Shown here piece after piece: positions 9,923-17,870 of a DNA stretch of 64,000 nt. Below the pieces are notes generated by a model. That model was not told the origin of the DNA, made no database searches, and saw only the letters and a program-made list of their open reading frames with translations. Numbering within the stretch: the first letter of the stretch is position 1; each line of letters opens with the position of its first letter. A program made the translations under genes and the position numbers. Origin of the DNA: Lysobacter_L cavernae. GTDB lineage: Bacteria > Pseudomonadota > Gammaproteobacteria > Xanthomonadales > Xanthomonadaceae. The stretch is taken from contig NZ_JBHRXK010000003.1 in NCBI RefSeq assembly GCF_042648505.1, positions 124,001 to 188,000 of the forward strand, in the 5' to 3' direction.

Positions 9923-11659
9923 ATGCAGCCCTTCGAACGCCGCCTGCAAGAACGCTTCCCGCACTGGTTCCGCGGTCGCCGTGCGGGCCTGGCCCGGCCA
10001 CTGCTGCGCACGCTCGGGCGCTGGTCGCGCTTCGATGCGATCGATGCCTTCCTGAGCACCAATGGCCACCTGCGCGACTTCGCCTTCGTCGGCGCGGCGC
10101 TGGATTACCTGCAGGCGCGCTACGTGGCCGATCCGCTCGAACGCCAGCGCATCCCGGTCAGCGGCCGGCTGCTGATCGTCGCCAACCACCCATCCGGGGC
10201 ACTCGACGCCTTGGCCCTGCTGGACCTGGTCGGCAGTGTGCGCGGCGACGTCAAGATCATCGCCAACGACCTGCTGTCGGCGCTGGAGCCGCTGTCGGGC
10301 CTGTTGCTGCCGGTGCGCATCCTCGGTGGCCGGCCGAGCGCGCAGAGCCTGCAGGCGGTCGAGTCGGCTCTGCAGGCCGAGCAGTGCGTGATCGTGTTTC
10401 CGGCCGGCGAGGTCGCGCGGCTCGGCCTGCGCGGCGTCACCGATGGGCGTTGGCGCCGCGGCTTCCTGCGCTTTGCACGCAGCACCGGTGCGCCGGTGTT
10501 GCCGGTGCGGATCGAGGCGCGCAATTCGGCGCTGTTCTACGGTGCCTCGGTGCTGTTCAAGCCGGCCGGAACCGCCCTTCTGGCGCGTGAGATGTTCGCG
10601 CGCCGCGCGCGCCGGGTGGCGTTGCGCATCGGCCGACCGCTGCAGTTGCCGGCCGGGGGCGACCCGGACCGGTTGCTGCGCGAGGTCCGCCGCGAGCTGC
10701 ACGCGATCGGCACACGCCACGAGCGTCCGGCGCAGCAGGGACCGGAGCCGCTGGTCGACGCGGTCGATCCCGCCACCGTGCGCAGCGGGGTCGAGGCGAT
10801 GGCACTGCTCGGCCAGACGCTCGACGGCAAGCAGATCCGTGTCGGTCGCCTCGCGGCCGGCTCACCGCTGTTGCGCGAGATCGGCCGTCTGCGCGAGCTG
10901 ACCTTCCGCGCGGTCGGCGAGGGCACGGGCCAGCGTCTGGATGTCGATATCTACGACAGCTGGTACGAGCACATCGTGCTGTGGGACGCCACCGCGACGC
11001 GGATTGCCGGCGCCTACCGCGTGGCCCGCGGCGCGACGGTGCTGGCCGAACGGGGCCTGGCCGGGCTCTACACCGCCTCGTTGTTCCGTTACGCCGATGA
11101 TGCGATCGCACGGATCGCGCAAGGCATGGAGCTGGGCCGCAGCTTCGTCGCCCCGGACTACTGGGGCAGCCGCAGCATCGACTACCTGTGGCAGGGCATC
11201 GGCGCCTACCTCGCGCGCCACCGTAACGTGCGCTACCTGTTCGGGCCGGTGTCGATCAGCGCGGCGCTGCCGGAGCAGGCGCGCGAGCAGATCGTCGCCT
11301 ACTACTCGCAGTTTTACGGAAGCCGTTGCAATGACAGCGACGAGGCGCGTGCGGTGTCGAGGCAGCCGTTCGTGTACCGCGCCGCGCCGCCACAGTTCGA
11401 CGCGCTCGACGCGGCCACCGCGTTCCGGGTGCTCAAGGCCAACCTCGATGCCCTCGGCGCGACCCTGCCAATGCTCTACAAGCAGTACACCGACCTGTGC
11501 GAACCCGGCGGCGCACGCTTCCTGGCCTTCGGCATCGACCCGGCCTTCAGCGATGCGGTCGATGGCCTGATCGAGGTCGACCTGCAGCAACTGCGGCCGA
11601 AGAAGCGCGAACGCTACCTCGGCGCCACCGCGACGGCGGCCACGGAGGCGGGCGGATGA
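9923..11659 (+). CDS. OlsF-like bifunctional acyltransferase (ornithine-type lipid synthase)
   Basis: 578 residues from the ATG at 9923; an upstream TTG in frame has no ribosome site. The N-terminal domain is PlsC-like, with NHPSGALD (the H-x4-D motif), FPAGEVAR and PVLPVRIEARN. The C-terminal domain resembles OlsB/hemolysin-type N-acyltransferases (YRVARG, ELGRSFV, YLFGPVSIS). In the known OlsF protein the C-terminal half acylates the amino group of ornithine and the N-terminal half adds the second acyl chain. The product would be a phosphorus-free membrane lipid. It overlaps the next gene by 4 bp (ATGA), so the two are translationally coupled. The exact head-group amino acid is not readable. 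Confidence 0.82.
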   Translation: MQPFERRLQERFPHWFRGRRAGLARPLLRTLGRWSRFDAIDAFLSTNGHLRDFAFVGAALDYLQARYVADPLERQRIPVSGRLLIVANHPSGALDALALLDLVGSVRGDVKIIANDLLSALEPLSGLLLPVRILGGRPSAQSLQAVESALQAEQCVIVFPAGEVARLGLRGVTDGRWRRGFLRFARSTGAPVLPVRIEARNSALFYGASVLFKPAGTALLAREMFARRARRVALRIGRPLQLPAGGDPDRLLREVRRELHAIGTRHERPAQQGPEPLVDAVDPATVRSGVEAMALLGQTLDGKQIRVGRLAAGSPLLREIGRLRELTFRAVGEGTGQRLDVDIYDSWYEHIVLWDATATRIAGAYRVARGATVLAERGLAGLYTASLFRYADDAIARIAQGMELGRSFVAPDYWGSRSIDYLWQGIGAYLARHRNVRYLFGPVSISAALPEQAREQIVAYYSQFYGSRCNDSDEARAVSRQPFVYRAAPPQFDALDAATAFRVLKANLDALGATLPMLYKQYTDLCEPGGARFLAFGIDPAFSDAVDGLIEVDLQQLRPKKRERYLGATATAATEAGG

Positions 11660-12486
11660 CGACCGCGCCGACACCGTTGCCGCCACGCCGGCGCGCGGTG
11701 TTCGTGTCCGATGTCCATCTGGGTTCCAGGCACTGCCACGCTGCCGAATTTGCCGACTTCCTCACCGGCCTGCGATGCGATCGTCTGTACCTGGTCGGTG
11801 ACATCGTCGACCTGTGGTGGATGGCACAGCGGCGCGCGACCTGGGGCTCGGCCCAGCACCGCGTGGTCGAGGCTCTGCACGCGCTGCGTCGCAATGGCAC
11901 CGAGTTGATCTATGTACCGGGCAATCACGACCGCCCGATCCGCCGTTTCTGTGGCCTCGCCCTGCCGCGCATGTCGATCCGGCGCCGCGCGATCCATGTC
12001 GCCGCCGACGGCCGCCGACTGCTGGTCACCCACGGCGACGACTACGACGGCATCACCCACTTCGGCGGCCTGCAGGAGCGCTTCGGCGACTGGCTGTATT
12101 ACCGCCTGCTCACCGGCAACCAGTGGCTCAACCGCGCGCGCCGACGCATGGGCCATCGCTACTGGTCGCTGTCGGAGTTCCTCAAACGCCGCAGCGGCGC
12201 GGCCGAGCGCTACATCGCCCGCTTCGTCCAGGCCGGCTTCGACGATGCGCGGCGACGTGGCCTCGACGGCATCGTCTGCGGCCACATCCACCGTGCCGCA
12301 CTGTTCGAGCGCGACGGCTGCGTCTACGCCAACGACGGCGACTGGGTGGAAAGCCTGACGGCACTGGTCGAGGACCCGGACGGCACATTGCGCCTGCTGT
12401 CGCACACCGGCGAGACGCTGGCGTTGTTGCCGGCGCGGCCGCAAGTCTCCCGGCCACCACAGCTCGGCTGGCCACGAGCGGCTTGA
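11656..12486 (+). CDS. LpxH-like metallophosphoesterase
   Basis: 276 residues. The calcineurin-like metal motifs are all present: SDVHLGS, VGDIVDLW, PGNHD, THGDDYD and GHIHRA. This arrangement is that of UDP-2,3-diacylglucosamine pyrophosphatase relatives that make lipid X, but the protein is longer and divergent. A different phospho-substrate is therefore possible. The ATG overlaps the TGA of the upstream acyltransferase, which implies coupled expression and a membrane-lipid role. Confidence 0.82.
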   Translation: MTTAPTPLPPRRRAVFVSDVHLGSRHCHAAEFADFLTGLRCDRLYLVGDIVDLWWMAQRRATWGSAQHRVVEALHALRRNGTELIYVPGNHDRPIRRFCGLALPRMSIRRRAIHVAADGRRLLVTHGDDYDGITHFGGLQERFGDWLYYRLLTGNQWLNRARRRMGHRYWSLSEFLKRRSGAAERYIARFVQAGFDDARRRGLDGIVCGHIHRAALFERDGCVYANDGDWVESLTALVEDPDGTLRLLSHTGETLALLPARPQVSRPPQLGWPRAA

Positions 12487-12652
12487 CCGGCACCAGGCTT
12501 GACGTTTCGAATTCGCAGTCGCGGTGAGGCGAGCATGCGCCGACGAGACGGTGCTGGCTCAAGTCCGGGTTAGCCGTGCGCATCACGTTCGGAGCGTGTC
12601 CAAGCACCCGATAGCCGCTGAAGTCCAGACTGGGCTTCGGTAGCATCGCCGC

Positions 12653-13750
12653 ATGGATTCATTGACCCAGATCGTCCTCGGCGCCGCCGTGGCTGCTGCT
12701 ATTGCACCCCCGCAGCATCGGCGGGCGGCGCTGCTCGCCGGCGCCGTCCTGGGCACCTTGCCCGACCTCGACGTGCTGCCGGTGAACCTGCTCACCGACG
12801 ATCCGGTGCAGCGCATGACCTGGCATCGCAGCGTCAGCCATTCGCTGCTGGTGCTGCCGTTCGTCGCCTGGGCCATCTGGGCCTGGTGTCGCAGCCGCGG
12901 TGGGCGCGTCGCACAGGCGCCGCTGCGCTGGTTCTGGGCGATGCAGCTGGCGCTGCTTACCCACCCGGTGCTTGATGCCTTCACCGTTTACGGCACGCAG
13001 CTGTTCTGGCCGCTGCCGCTGAAGCCGGCGATGTGGTCGAGCGTGTTCATCATCGACCCGCTGTACACCGTGTGGTTGCTGTTGGCGTGCGCGGTCGCCT
13101 GGCTGGCGCGCGCAGGCCGGCTTGCACAGCCGGCCCTGCTGGCCGGGCTGGCGTTGAGCTCGCTCTATCTGGGCGGTTCGTTGCTCGCCAAGGCCCAGGT
13201 CGAACGCGAGGCCGAGCGCGCGCTGGCCCAGCTCAACCTCGCTGATGCGCCGCGCTTCTCGGTGCCGATGCCGTTCAACACACTGTTGTGGCGCGTGGTC
13301 GCGATGACCCCGGAAGGGTTCGTCGAAGGCGAGCGTTCGCTGGTGGCCGATCACGGGCCGATGCAGTTCCGCGAGCACGCATCCGATGTGCGTGCCCTGG
13401 CGCAGATCTACGACTATCCCAGCGTGCAGCGGCTGCAGTGGTTCAACCGTGGCTTCATGAAGGCCGAGCAGCGCGGCGACCAACTGGTACTGTCGGACCT
13501 GCGCATGGGCGCGGAGCCGGACTACACGTTCCGCTTCGCGGTGGCCGCGCGCGACGGCAACGGCTGGCGCGAGATGCCGCCGCAGCAATTGCACTGGCCG
13601 TGGCAGGCGGGTCGTCGCCTCGGCGCGATGTGGCAACGCATCTGGCACGCGCCGCCGGGGAGCCGCGAGGTGTCCCATGACAGCATGGCCGGTAAGAACG
13701 TGGCCACCTCGTCGGTGGTCACCGGCACGGCGACGAGCCAGCGTCCGTAA
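12653..13750 (+). CDS. Membrane metal-dependent hydrolase (DUF457/YdjM type)
   Basis: 365 residues. It starts MDSLTQIVLGAAV, the hallmark of this inner-membrane family. Clustered metal-binding residues are PDLD near residue 42, WHRSVSHS near 60, and THPVLD near 103. Several hydrophobic helices lie in the first ~190 residues. A soluble C-terminal portion of ~170 residues follows. Relatives in enterobacteria are LexA-controlled, but no LexA box is evident here. Substrate is unknown. Confidence 0.78.
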   Translation: MDSLTQIVLGAAVAAAIAPPQHRRAALLAGAVLGTLPDLDVLPVNLLTDDPVQRMTWHRSVSHSLLVLPFVAWAIWAWCRSRGGRVAQAPLRWFWAMQLALLTHPVLDAFTVYGTQLFWPLPLKPAMWSSVFIIDPLYTVWLLLACAVAWLARAGRLAQPALLAGLALSSLYLGGSLLAKAQVEREAERALAQLNLADAPRFSVPMPFNTLLWRVVAMTPEGFVEGERSLVADHGPMQFREHASDVRALAQIYDYPSVQRLQWFNRGFMKAEQRGDQLVLSDLRMGAEPDYTFRFAVAARDGNGWREMPPQQLHWPWQAGRRLGAMWQRIWHAPPGSREVSHDSMAGKNVATSSVVTGTATSQRP

Positions 13751-13884
13751 CGGCTAAGCAAGCAGTGGCCCTCGCATCAGGTTGCCGACGGGGCGCACCG
13801 AGGCCATCGGCACGCCGCTGTTGGCCCCGCTGGACGATGACGGGGTCTTGCGGGGTACGCGATATGCCCACCGTGCACGCCGGC

Positions 13885-14196
13885 TCAGAGGACGTCGGCT
13901 CTGTCGCGCTTGATCTGTACCACCCAGGTCCGGCCCTGCACGTCGCGGATCGCGACTTCCTCACCATCCAACAGACGCCGGTAGTTGTCCTTGCCGACGG
14001 CGGCAACGAACTTCTTCAACGATCGATCATAGGTGTAGGTGTATTCGGCGAAGGCGGTGCGGTTGCCGAGGATCATCTGGACCTTGCGTTCGCTCAAGCC
14101 GGTGATCTGCGCGAGGTCGCCTACCGGATCCTCTGCTGCCCAGACCGGTGCCGCTGCGGCCATCGCGAGCGCGATGCATGCAATCTTGGCTTTCAT
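13885..14196 (-). CDS. Small exported protein of unknown function
   Basis: 103 residues with a signal peptide (residues 1-20, cut near VWAAED). The mature part is ~82 residues with no cysteines and an HTH-like stretch (ITGLSERKVQMILGNR). It has a strong ribosome site, AGGAGG, before the ATG. I do not recognise a family. It is probably periplasmic. Codon use is typical for the genome. Confidence 0.7.
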   Translation of the reverse strand: MKAKIACIALAMAAAAPVWAAEDPVGDLAQITGLSERKVQMILGNRTAFAEYTYTYDRSLKKFVAAVGKDNYRRLLDGEEVAIRDVQGRTWVVQIKRDRADVL

Positions 14197-14447
14197 CCTG
14201 GCCTCCTGATCGGAATCGATCCGTCCGCGGCGTTGCGGTGGAGCACCGCAAGGGGAACGCCCCGGCGTGTATCAGAGTGGAATACTGCCGACGCAGATTA
14301 CACCTGCCATAGGAGGCGATGACTTCCGACCTGTACCGTTTGTCGCATTCGCAATCGACGCATAAGGTCTTCCGGATTCATGCGCATCGGGAGCGCTTTG
14401 GCACCCTCGGCACTCGGAAAATCGCATGCCACGTCGGTGCCGGGTGT

Positions 14448-15281
14448 TCAGTACACCGTGGCGCGTGCCTGCACGAACGCGTAGAAGAAAACCGCGTCGG
14501 GATCGTTCTGGACCTGGTGCATTTCACGACGCATGCCATCCACCACGTCCGCGGTGACCTTGCCGGTGGCGAGCAACTGGTCGGCGGCCGACAGCAGCAG
14601 CTCCTCCCAGAACGCGATCATCGTCTTGCGTCGCGCCGGTTCGCGGTTGTCGAAGTAGAACGTCTTGACCTGGGTGGTGACGTCGCGGAAACCACCGGCC
14701 AGCAGCAGGTTGCCGAGCTTGGCGCCGACGAAGGGATCGCCGCCACTGTCGTACTGGAAATCGTTGAACGCCATCCAGTAGCGCCAGACGTTGGGCGAGT
14801 ACGGATCGAGCAGGAACGAGGAGTTCATCACCTCGGTGATGTAGACCGGCGCGCCCGGTGCAAGCACACGCCGCACTTCGTTGAGCACGCGCGCGGGCGA
14901 GGGCACGTGCTCGAGCACCCAGCACAGGAACGCCGCATCGAAGCTGCGCGGCTCGAACGGCAGCTCGGTGGCGTCGGCTTGCTGCAGCGAATAGCGGCCT
15001 TCAAGCCACGGCATGCTCTCCAGGTTGGCGCGCGCCGCGCCCAACTGCGCTTCGTTGAGGTCCACACAGGTCGTGTGCAGGTCAGGAAAGCGACGCAGCA
15101 GGATCTCGGTCTGCGCGCCCACGCCGCTGCCGACTTCGAGCAGACGCCTGGCGCCGCTGTAGTCGATGTCGTGGAAGATCGTCGATTCGGCAAGGCGCGC
15201 CTGTTTCATCAGCCGGACCTGTTCGGTGGCGGAAAAGCCGTGCAGGTAGGGGAACTCGGTGGCGCTGGAGGATTCGCTCAT
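14448..15281 (-). CDS. Class I SAM-dependent methyltransferase
   Basis: 277 residues. Motif I is LLEVGSGVGAQTE, the acidic strand-2 end is CVDLNE, and motif IV is FDAAFLCWVLEHVPSP. The call is a Rossmann-type small-molecule methyltransferase. The C-terminal region is hydrophobic-aromatic and could fit a lipid or quinone-like acceptor, but the substrate is not readable. GGAGG lies just upstream of the ATG. It sits 36 bp downstream of dusB on the minus strand in the order dusB, then this gene in the opposite transcription order: this gene is transcribed first and dusB follows closely. Confidence 0.85.
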   Translation of the reverse strand: MSESSSATEFPYLHGFSATEQVRLMKQARLAESTIFHDIDYSGARRLLEVGSGVGAQTEILLRRFPDLHTTCVDLNEAQLGAARANLESMPWLEGRYSLQQADATELPFEPRSFDAAFLCWVLEHVPSPARVLNEVRRVLAPGAPVYITEVMNSSFLLDPYSPNVWRYWMAFNDFQYDSGGDPFVGAKLGNLLLAGGFRDVTTQVKTFYFDNREPARRKTMIAFWEELLLSAADQLLATGKVTADVVDGMRREMHQVQNDPDAVFFYAFVQARATVY

Positions 15282-15317
15282 GATGGCCTCCGCACGGGAC
15301 TGGAATGACCGGGGCGA

Positions 15318-16316
15318 TCAGGCTGCGACCGCGAGCTCCGGCTTCACTCCGGCGATCAGTGCATCGAAGTAATCGCGGGTCAGGCGGCGTTGTGCCTCTG
15401 CCGTCTCCGCGCGGTTCACCACATTCCGGAACGCCGTGTTCTCTGGACGATCCTTGGCATACCAGCCCAGGTGCTTGCGCGCGATGCGCACGCCCGAAGG
15501 TTCACCGTAGAACGCGTGCAGGTGTTGCAGATGGCCCAGCAACACGTCGCGTACTTCAGACAGCGACGGCTCGGCCAGCATCTCGCCGGTGGCGAGGTAA
15601 TGGGCGACTTCGCGGAAAATCCACGGCCGCCCCTGCGCGGCGCGGCCGATCAGCACGGCGTCGCAGCCGGTGTGGGCCAGCACCTGCCGGGCCTTCTCGG
15701 GCGAGTCGATGTCGCCATTGGCGAACACCGGAATCGACAGCGCGGCCTTCACCTGCGCGATGGTGTCGTACTCGGCCACGCCGGTGTACTGCTGGTCGCG
15801 GGTGCGGCCGTGCACGGCCAGCGCGGCGATGCCCGCCTGTTCGGCGATGCGGGCGATGGTCAGGGCATTACGCTGGTCGGCGGCCCAGCCGGTGCGGATC
15901 TTCAATGTGACCGGCACGTCCACGGCCTTGACCACGGCGTCGAGGATGCGGGCGACCAGTTCTGGCTCGCGCATCAGCGCCGAGCCGGCCCAGGCGTTGC
16001 ACACCTTCTTGGCGGGGCAGCCCATGTTGATGTCGATGATCTGCGCGCCATGATCAACGTTGTAGCGTGCGGCCTGCGCCATCACCTCCGGCACGGTGCC
16101 GGCGATCTGCACGCTGATCGGCGCCGGTTCGCCGTCGTGGTCCATGCGGTGGCGCGACTTGGCAGTGCTCCAGAAGCGCGGGTCGGACGTGGTCATCTCC
16201 GACACGCACAGGCCGGCGCCCATGCGCTTGCACAGCACCCGAAAGGGTTTATCCGTGACGCCCGCCATGGGCGCCAGGATCAGCGGGACGTCGATGGCGT
16301 GGGGGCCGATGCGCAT
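15318..16316 (-). CDS. dusB: tRNA-dihydrouridine synthase B
   Basis: An FMN enzyme that reduces uridines in the tRNA D-loop. 332 residues. Motifs are LAPMAGVTDKPFR at the N-terminus, IDINMGCPAKKV with the catalytic Cys, VHGRTRDQQY and NGDI. In many Gammaproteobacteria dusB is followed by fis; no fis follows here. It ends before a YegP-like gene that is transcribed toward it on the same strand. Confidence 0.94.
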   Translation of the reverse strand: MRIGPHAIDVPLILAPMAGVTDKPFRVLCKRMGAGLCVSEMTTSDPRFWSTAKSRHRMDHDGEPAPISVQIAGTVPEVMAQAARYNVDHGAQIIDINMGCPAKKVCNAWAGSALMREPELVARILDAVVKAVDVPVTLKIRTGWAADQRNALTIARIAEQAGIAALAVHGRTRDQQYTGVAEYDTIAQVKAALSIPVFANGDIDSPEKARQVLAHTGCDAVLIGRAAQGRPWIFREVAHYLATGEMLAEPSLSEVRDVLLGHLQHLHAFYGEPSGVRIARKHLGWYAKDRPENTAFRNVVNRAETAEAQRRLTRDYFDALIAGVKPELAVAA

Positions 16317-16368
16317 GCGGCCATTGTACCGGGCGTCCGTGAGGGCACGCCCGGGGCCCGGAAAGGCG

Positions 16369-16704
16369 TCAGGCGGTCGTGTCGTCGATGGCGGCGCCGG
16401 GGGCGTTCTTCGTCACCGAGTCGATGCCGTTTTCGCGACCGCTTTCGTCGCTGTACATCTGGCTGGTGCCGACGACCTGGCCGTTGGTCGCGGTGAGGTT
16501 GAAGTAGAGCTTGCCGTTGCTGGCGGTCTTGCGGTCGTAGCGGGCGGCGTCCTGGCTGTTCTTGCGGACCGACTCGATGCCGTTGCTGCACGAGGCCTTG
16601 GCCGCATAACCCTCGCTGGTCAGGATCACCTGGCCATTGCCGGCCTTGAGAACGAACTGGAATTCGCCGTTGCCGCGCTTGCTGATCTCGAACTGGGCCG
16701 CCAT
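16369..16704 (-). CDS. YegP-like protein with two DUF1508 repeats
   Basis: 111 residues made of two tandem ~48-residue repeats. Each contains the pattern FEI/FNL, NGQVI or NGQVV, then S(E/Q)GY or S(Q)MY and NGI(E/D)SV(R/T)KN. This is the standard two-repeat architecture of DUF1508/YegP. The biochemical role of the family is unsettled. GAGGAG lies 8 bases upstream of the ATG. It is cytosolic, with no signal peptide. Confidence 0.88.
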   Translation of the reverse strand: MAAQFEISKRGNGEFQFVLKAGNGQVILTSEGYAAKASCSNGIESVRKNSQDAARYDRKTASNGKLYFNLTATNGQVVGTSQMYSDESGRENGIDSVTKNAPGAAIDDTTA

Positions 16705-16762
16705 GGTCTGTACTCCTCGCCGGTAGAGCGCGCAGGGTAGTCAGGCGCCCGTGAGGGCGGCA

Positions 16763-17854
16763 TCAACCCTTGCGGCGGCGTCGGCGCCAGAACAGGAAGC
16801 CGGTGGCCAGCAGGAACGCTGGCAGCAGGCCGACCAACGCGGTGACCCACTTCATGACGCTGCCGCCGACCGCGCCGATGTGCAGCGGATAGATCGCGTC
16901 GCTCATGCGCGCGCCGAGCCGATTGGCGGTGGCGTCGTAGACCTGCAGGCGTTGCGCGCCGGAGCGGTCGAGGTGGATCGTGCTGCGACCGACCGGATGC
17001 CACTCGCCCGATGCCTGTGAGCGGAAGGCGAGGGCGCCATCGCCGGCTTTTGGCACCGAGACGCGATGCAGTTCGGCGCCGGGCAGGGCGTCGCGGGCGT
17101 GCGCCAGTGCCTGCGTCCAGTCGACCAGGCCGTCGCCCTTCACCTCGGGTGCGGTGGGTTTCTCGCCACCGAAGGCACCCATGAACACCGCGCCGAAGCC
17201 CTTGGAATAGATCATGCCCGTGCCGGTGAACGTCGCCAGCACCAGCAAGGGCAACAGCATCACGCCGCTGCTGCGGTGCCAGGTCAGCCAGCGCCGTACC
17301 GGTGGTCCGGTGAATACTTTCAACTGCGCCAGCATGCGGCCGCGCTTGGGCCACCACAGGTACAGGCCGATCAGAACCAGCGCGAGCGACACCCAACCGA
17401 CCACGCCCAGCACTTCCTTGCCGGTCTCGCCGCCGAGCAGCTCGACGTGCCACTCGTGCAGCCACAACAACGCATCGTCGTGGTGGCTCCGGCGCAACAG
17501 CAGCGCCCCGTCCTCGGGAGCGAAATAGGCGCGGCTGCCGTCCTGGAAATAGCCCTGCCAGACCGGCAGCTCGGCCCGCGGCAGGTCGAGCGAGCGCAGC
17601 CCGTGCGGTTGCCACTGCTTGATCACCGCGGCGAGCACACGACCGTCGGCGACCGGCGCGTGCTGCGCCAGCTGCGGGTGCTGCCAGCGCAGCAGATCGG
17701 TGTGGAACACCAGCACCGTGCCGGCCAGCGACACCAGCGCGAACAGCGTGCCAACGCTCAGGCCGACCCACAGGTGCAGCCACGACAGCGTCGCGCGCAG
17801 GCGCCGCCGCAGTGCGGCGGTGCCGGCGCCCGGTGCGATCGTGACGGTGGCCAC
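16763..17854 (-). CDS. PepSY-associated membrane protein (PiuB-like)
   Basis: 363 residues with a GTG start. The first membrane helix carries HLWVGL (residues ~27-45), and helices recur near the middle (LGVVGWVSLALVLIGLYLWWP) and at the C-terminus, with a periplasmic PepSY-type region between. The PepSY-associated TM family includes ferric-siderophore reductases and uptake helpers. It starts 16 bp after the siderophore receptor stop, so it is in that operon. Expected role is reduction or release of iron from the imported siderophore. Confidence 0.88.
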   Translation of the reverse strand: MATVTIAPGAGTAALRRRLRATLSWLHLWVGLSVGTLFALVSLAGTVLVFHTDLLRWQHPQLAQHAPVADGRVLAAVIKQWQPHGLRSLDLPRAELPVWQGYFQDGSRAYFAPEDGALLLRRSHHDDALLWLHEWHVELLGGETGKEVLGVVGWVSLALVLIGLYLWWPKRGRMLAQLKVFTGPPVRRWLTWHRSSGVMLLPLLVLATFTGTGMIYSKGFGAVFMGAFGGEKPTAPEVKGDGLVDWTQALAHARDALPGAELHRVSVPKAGDGALAFRSQASGEWHPVGRSTIHLDRSGAQRLQVYDATANRLGARMSDAIYPLHIGAVGGSVMKWVTALVGLLPAFLLATGFLFWRRRRRKG

Positions 17855-17870
17855 GGCTACGCCCGTCGCC

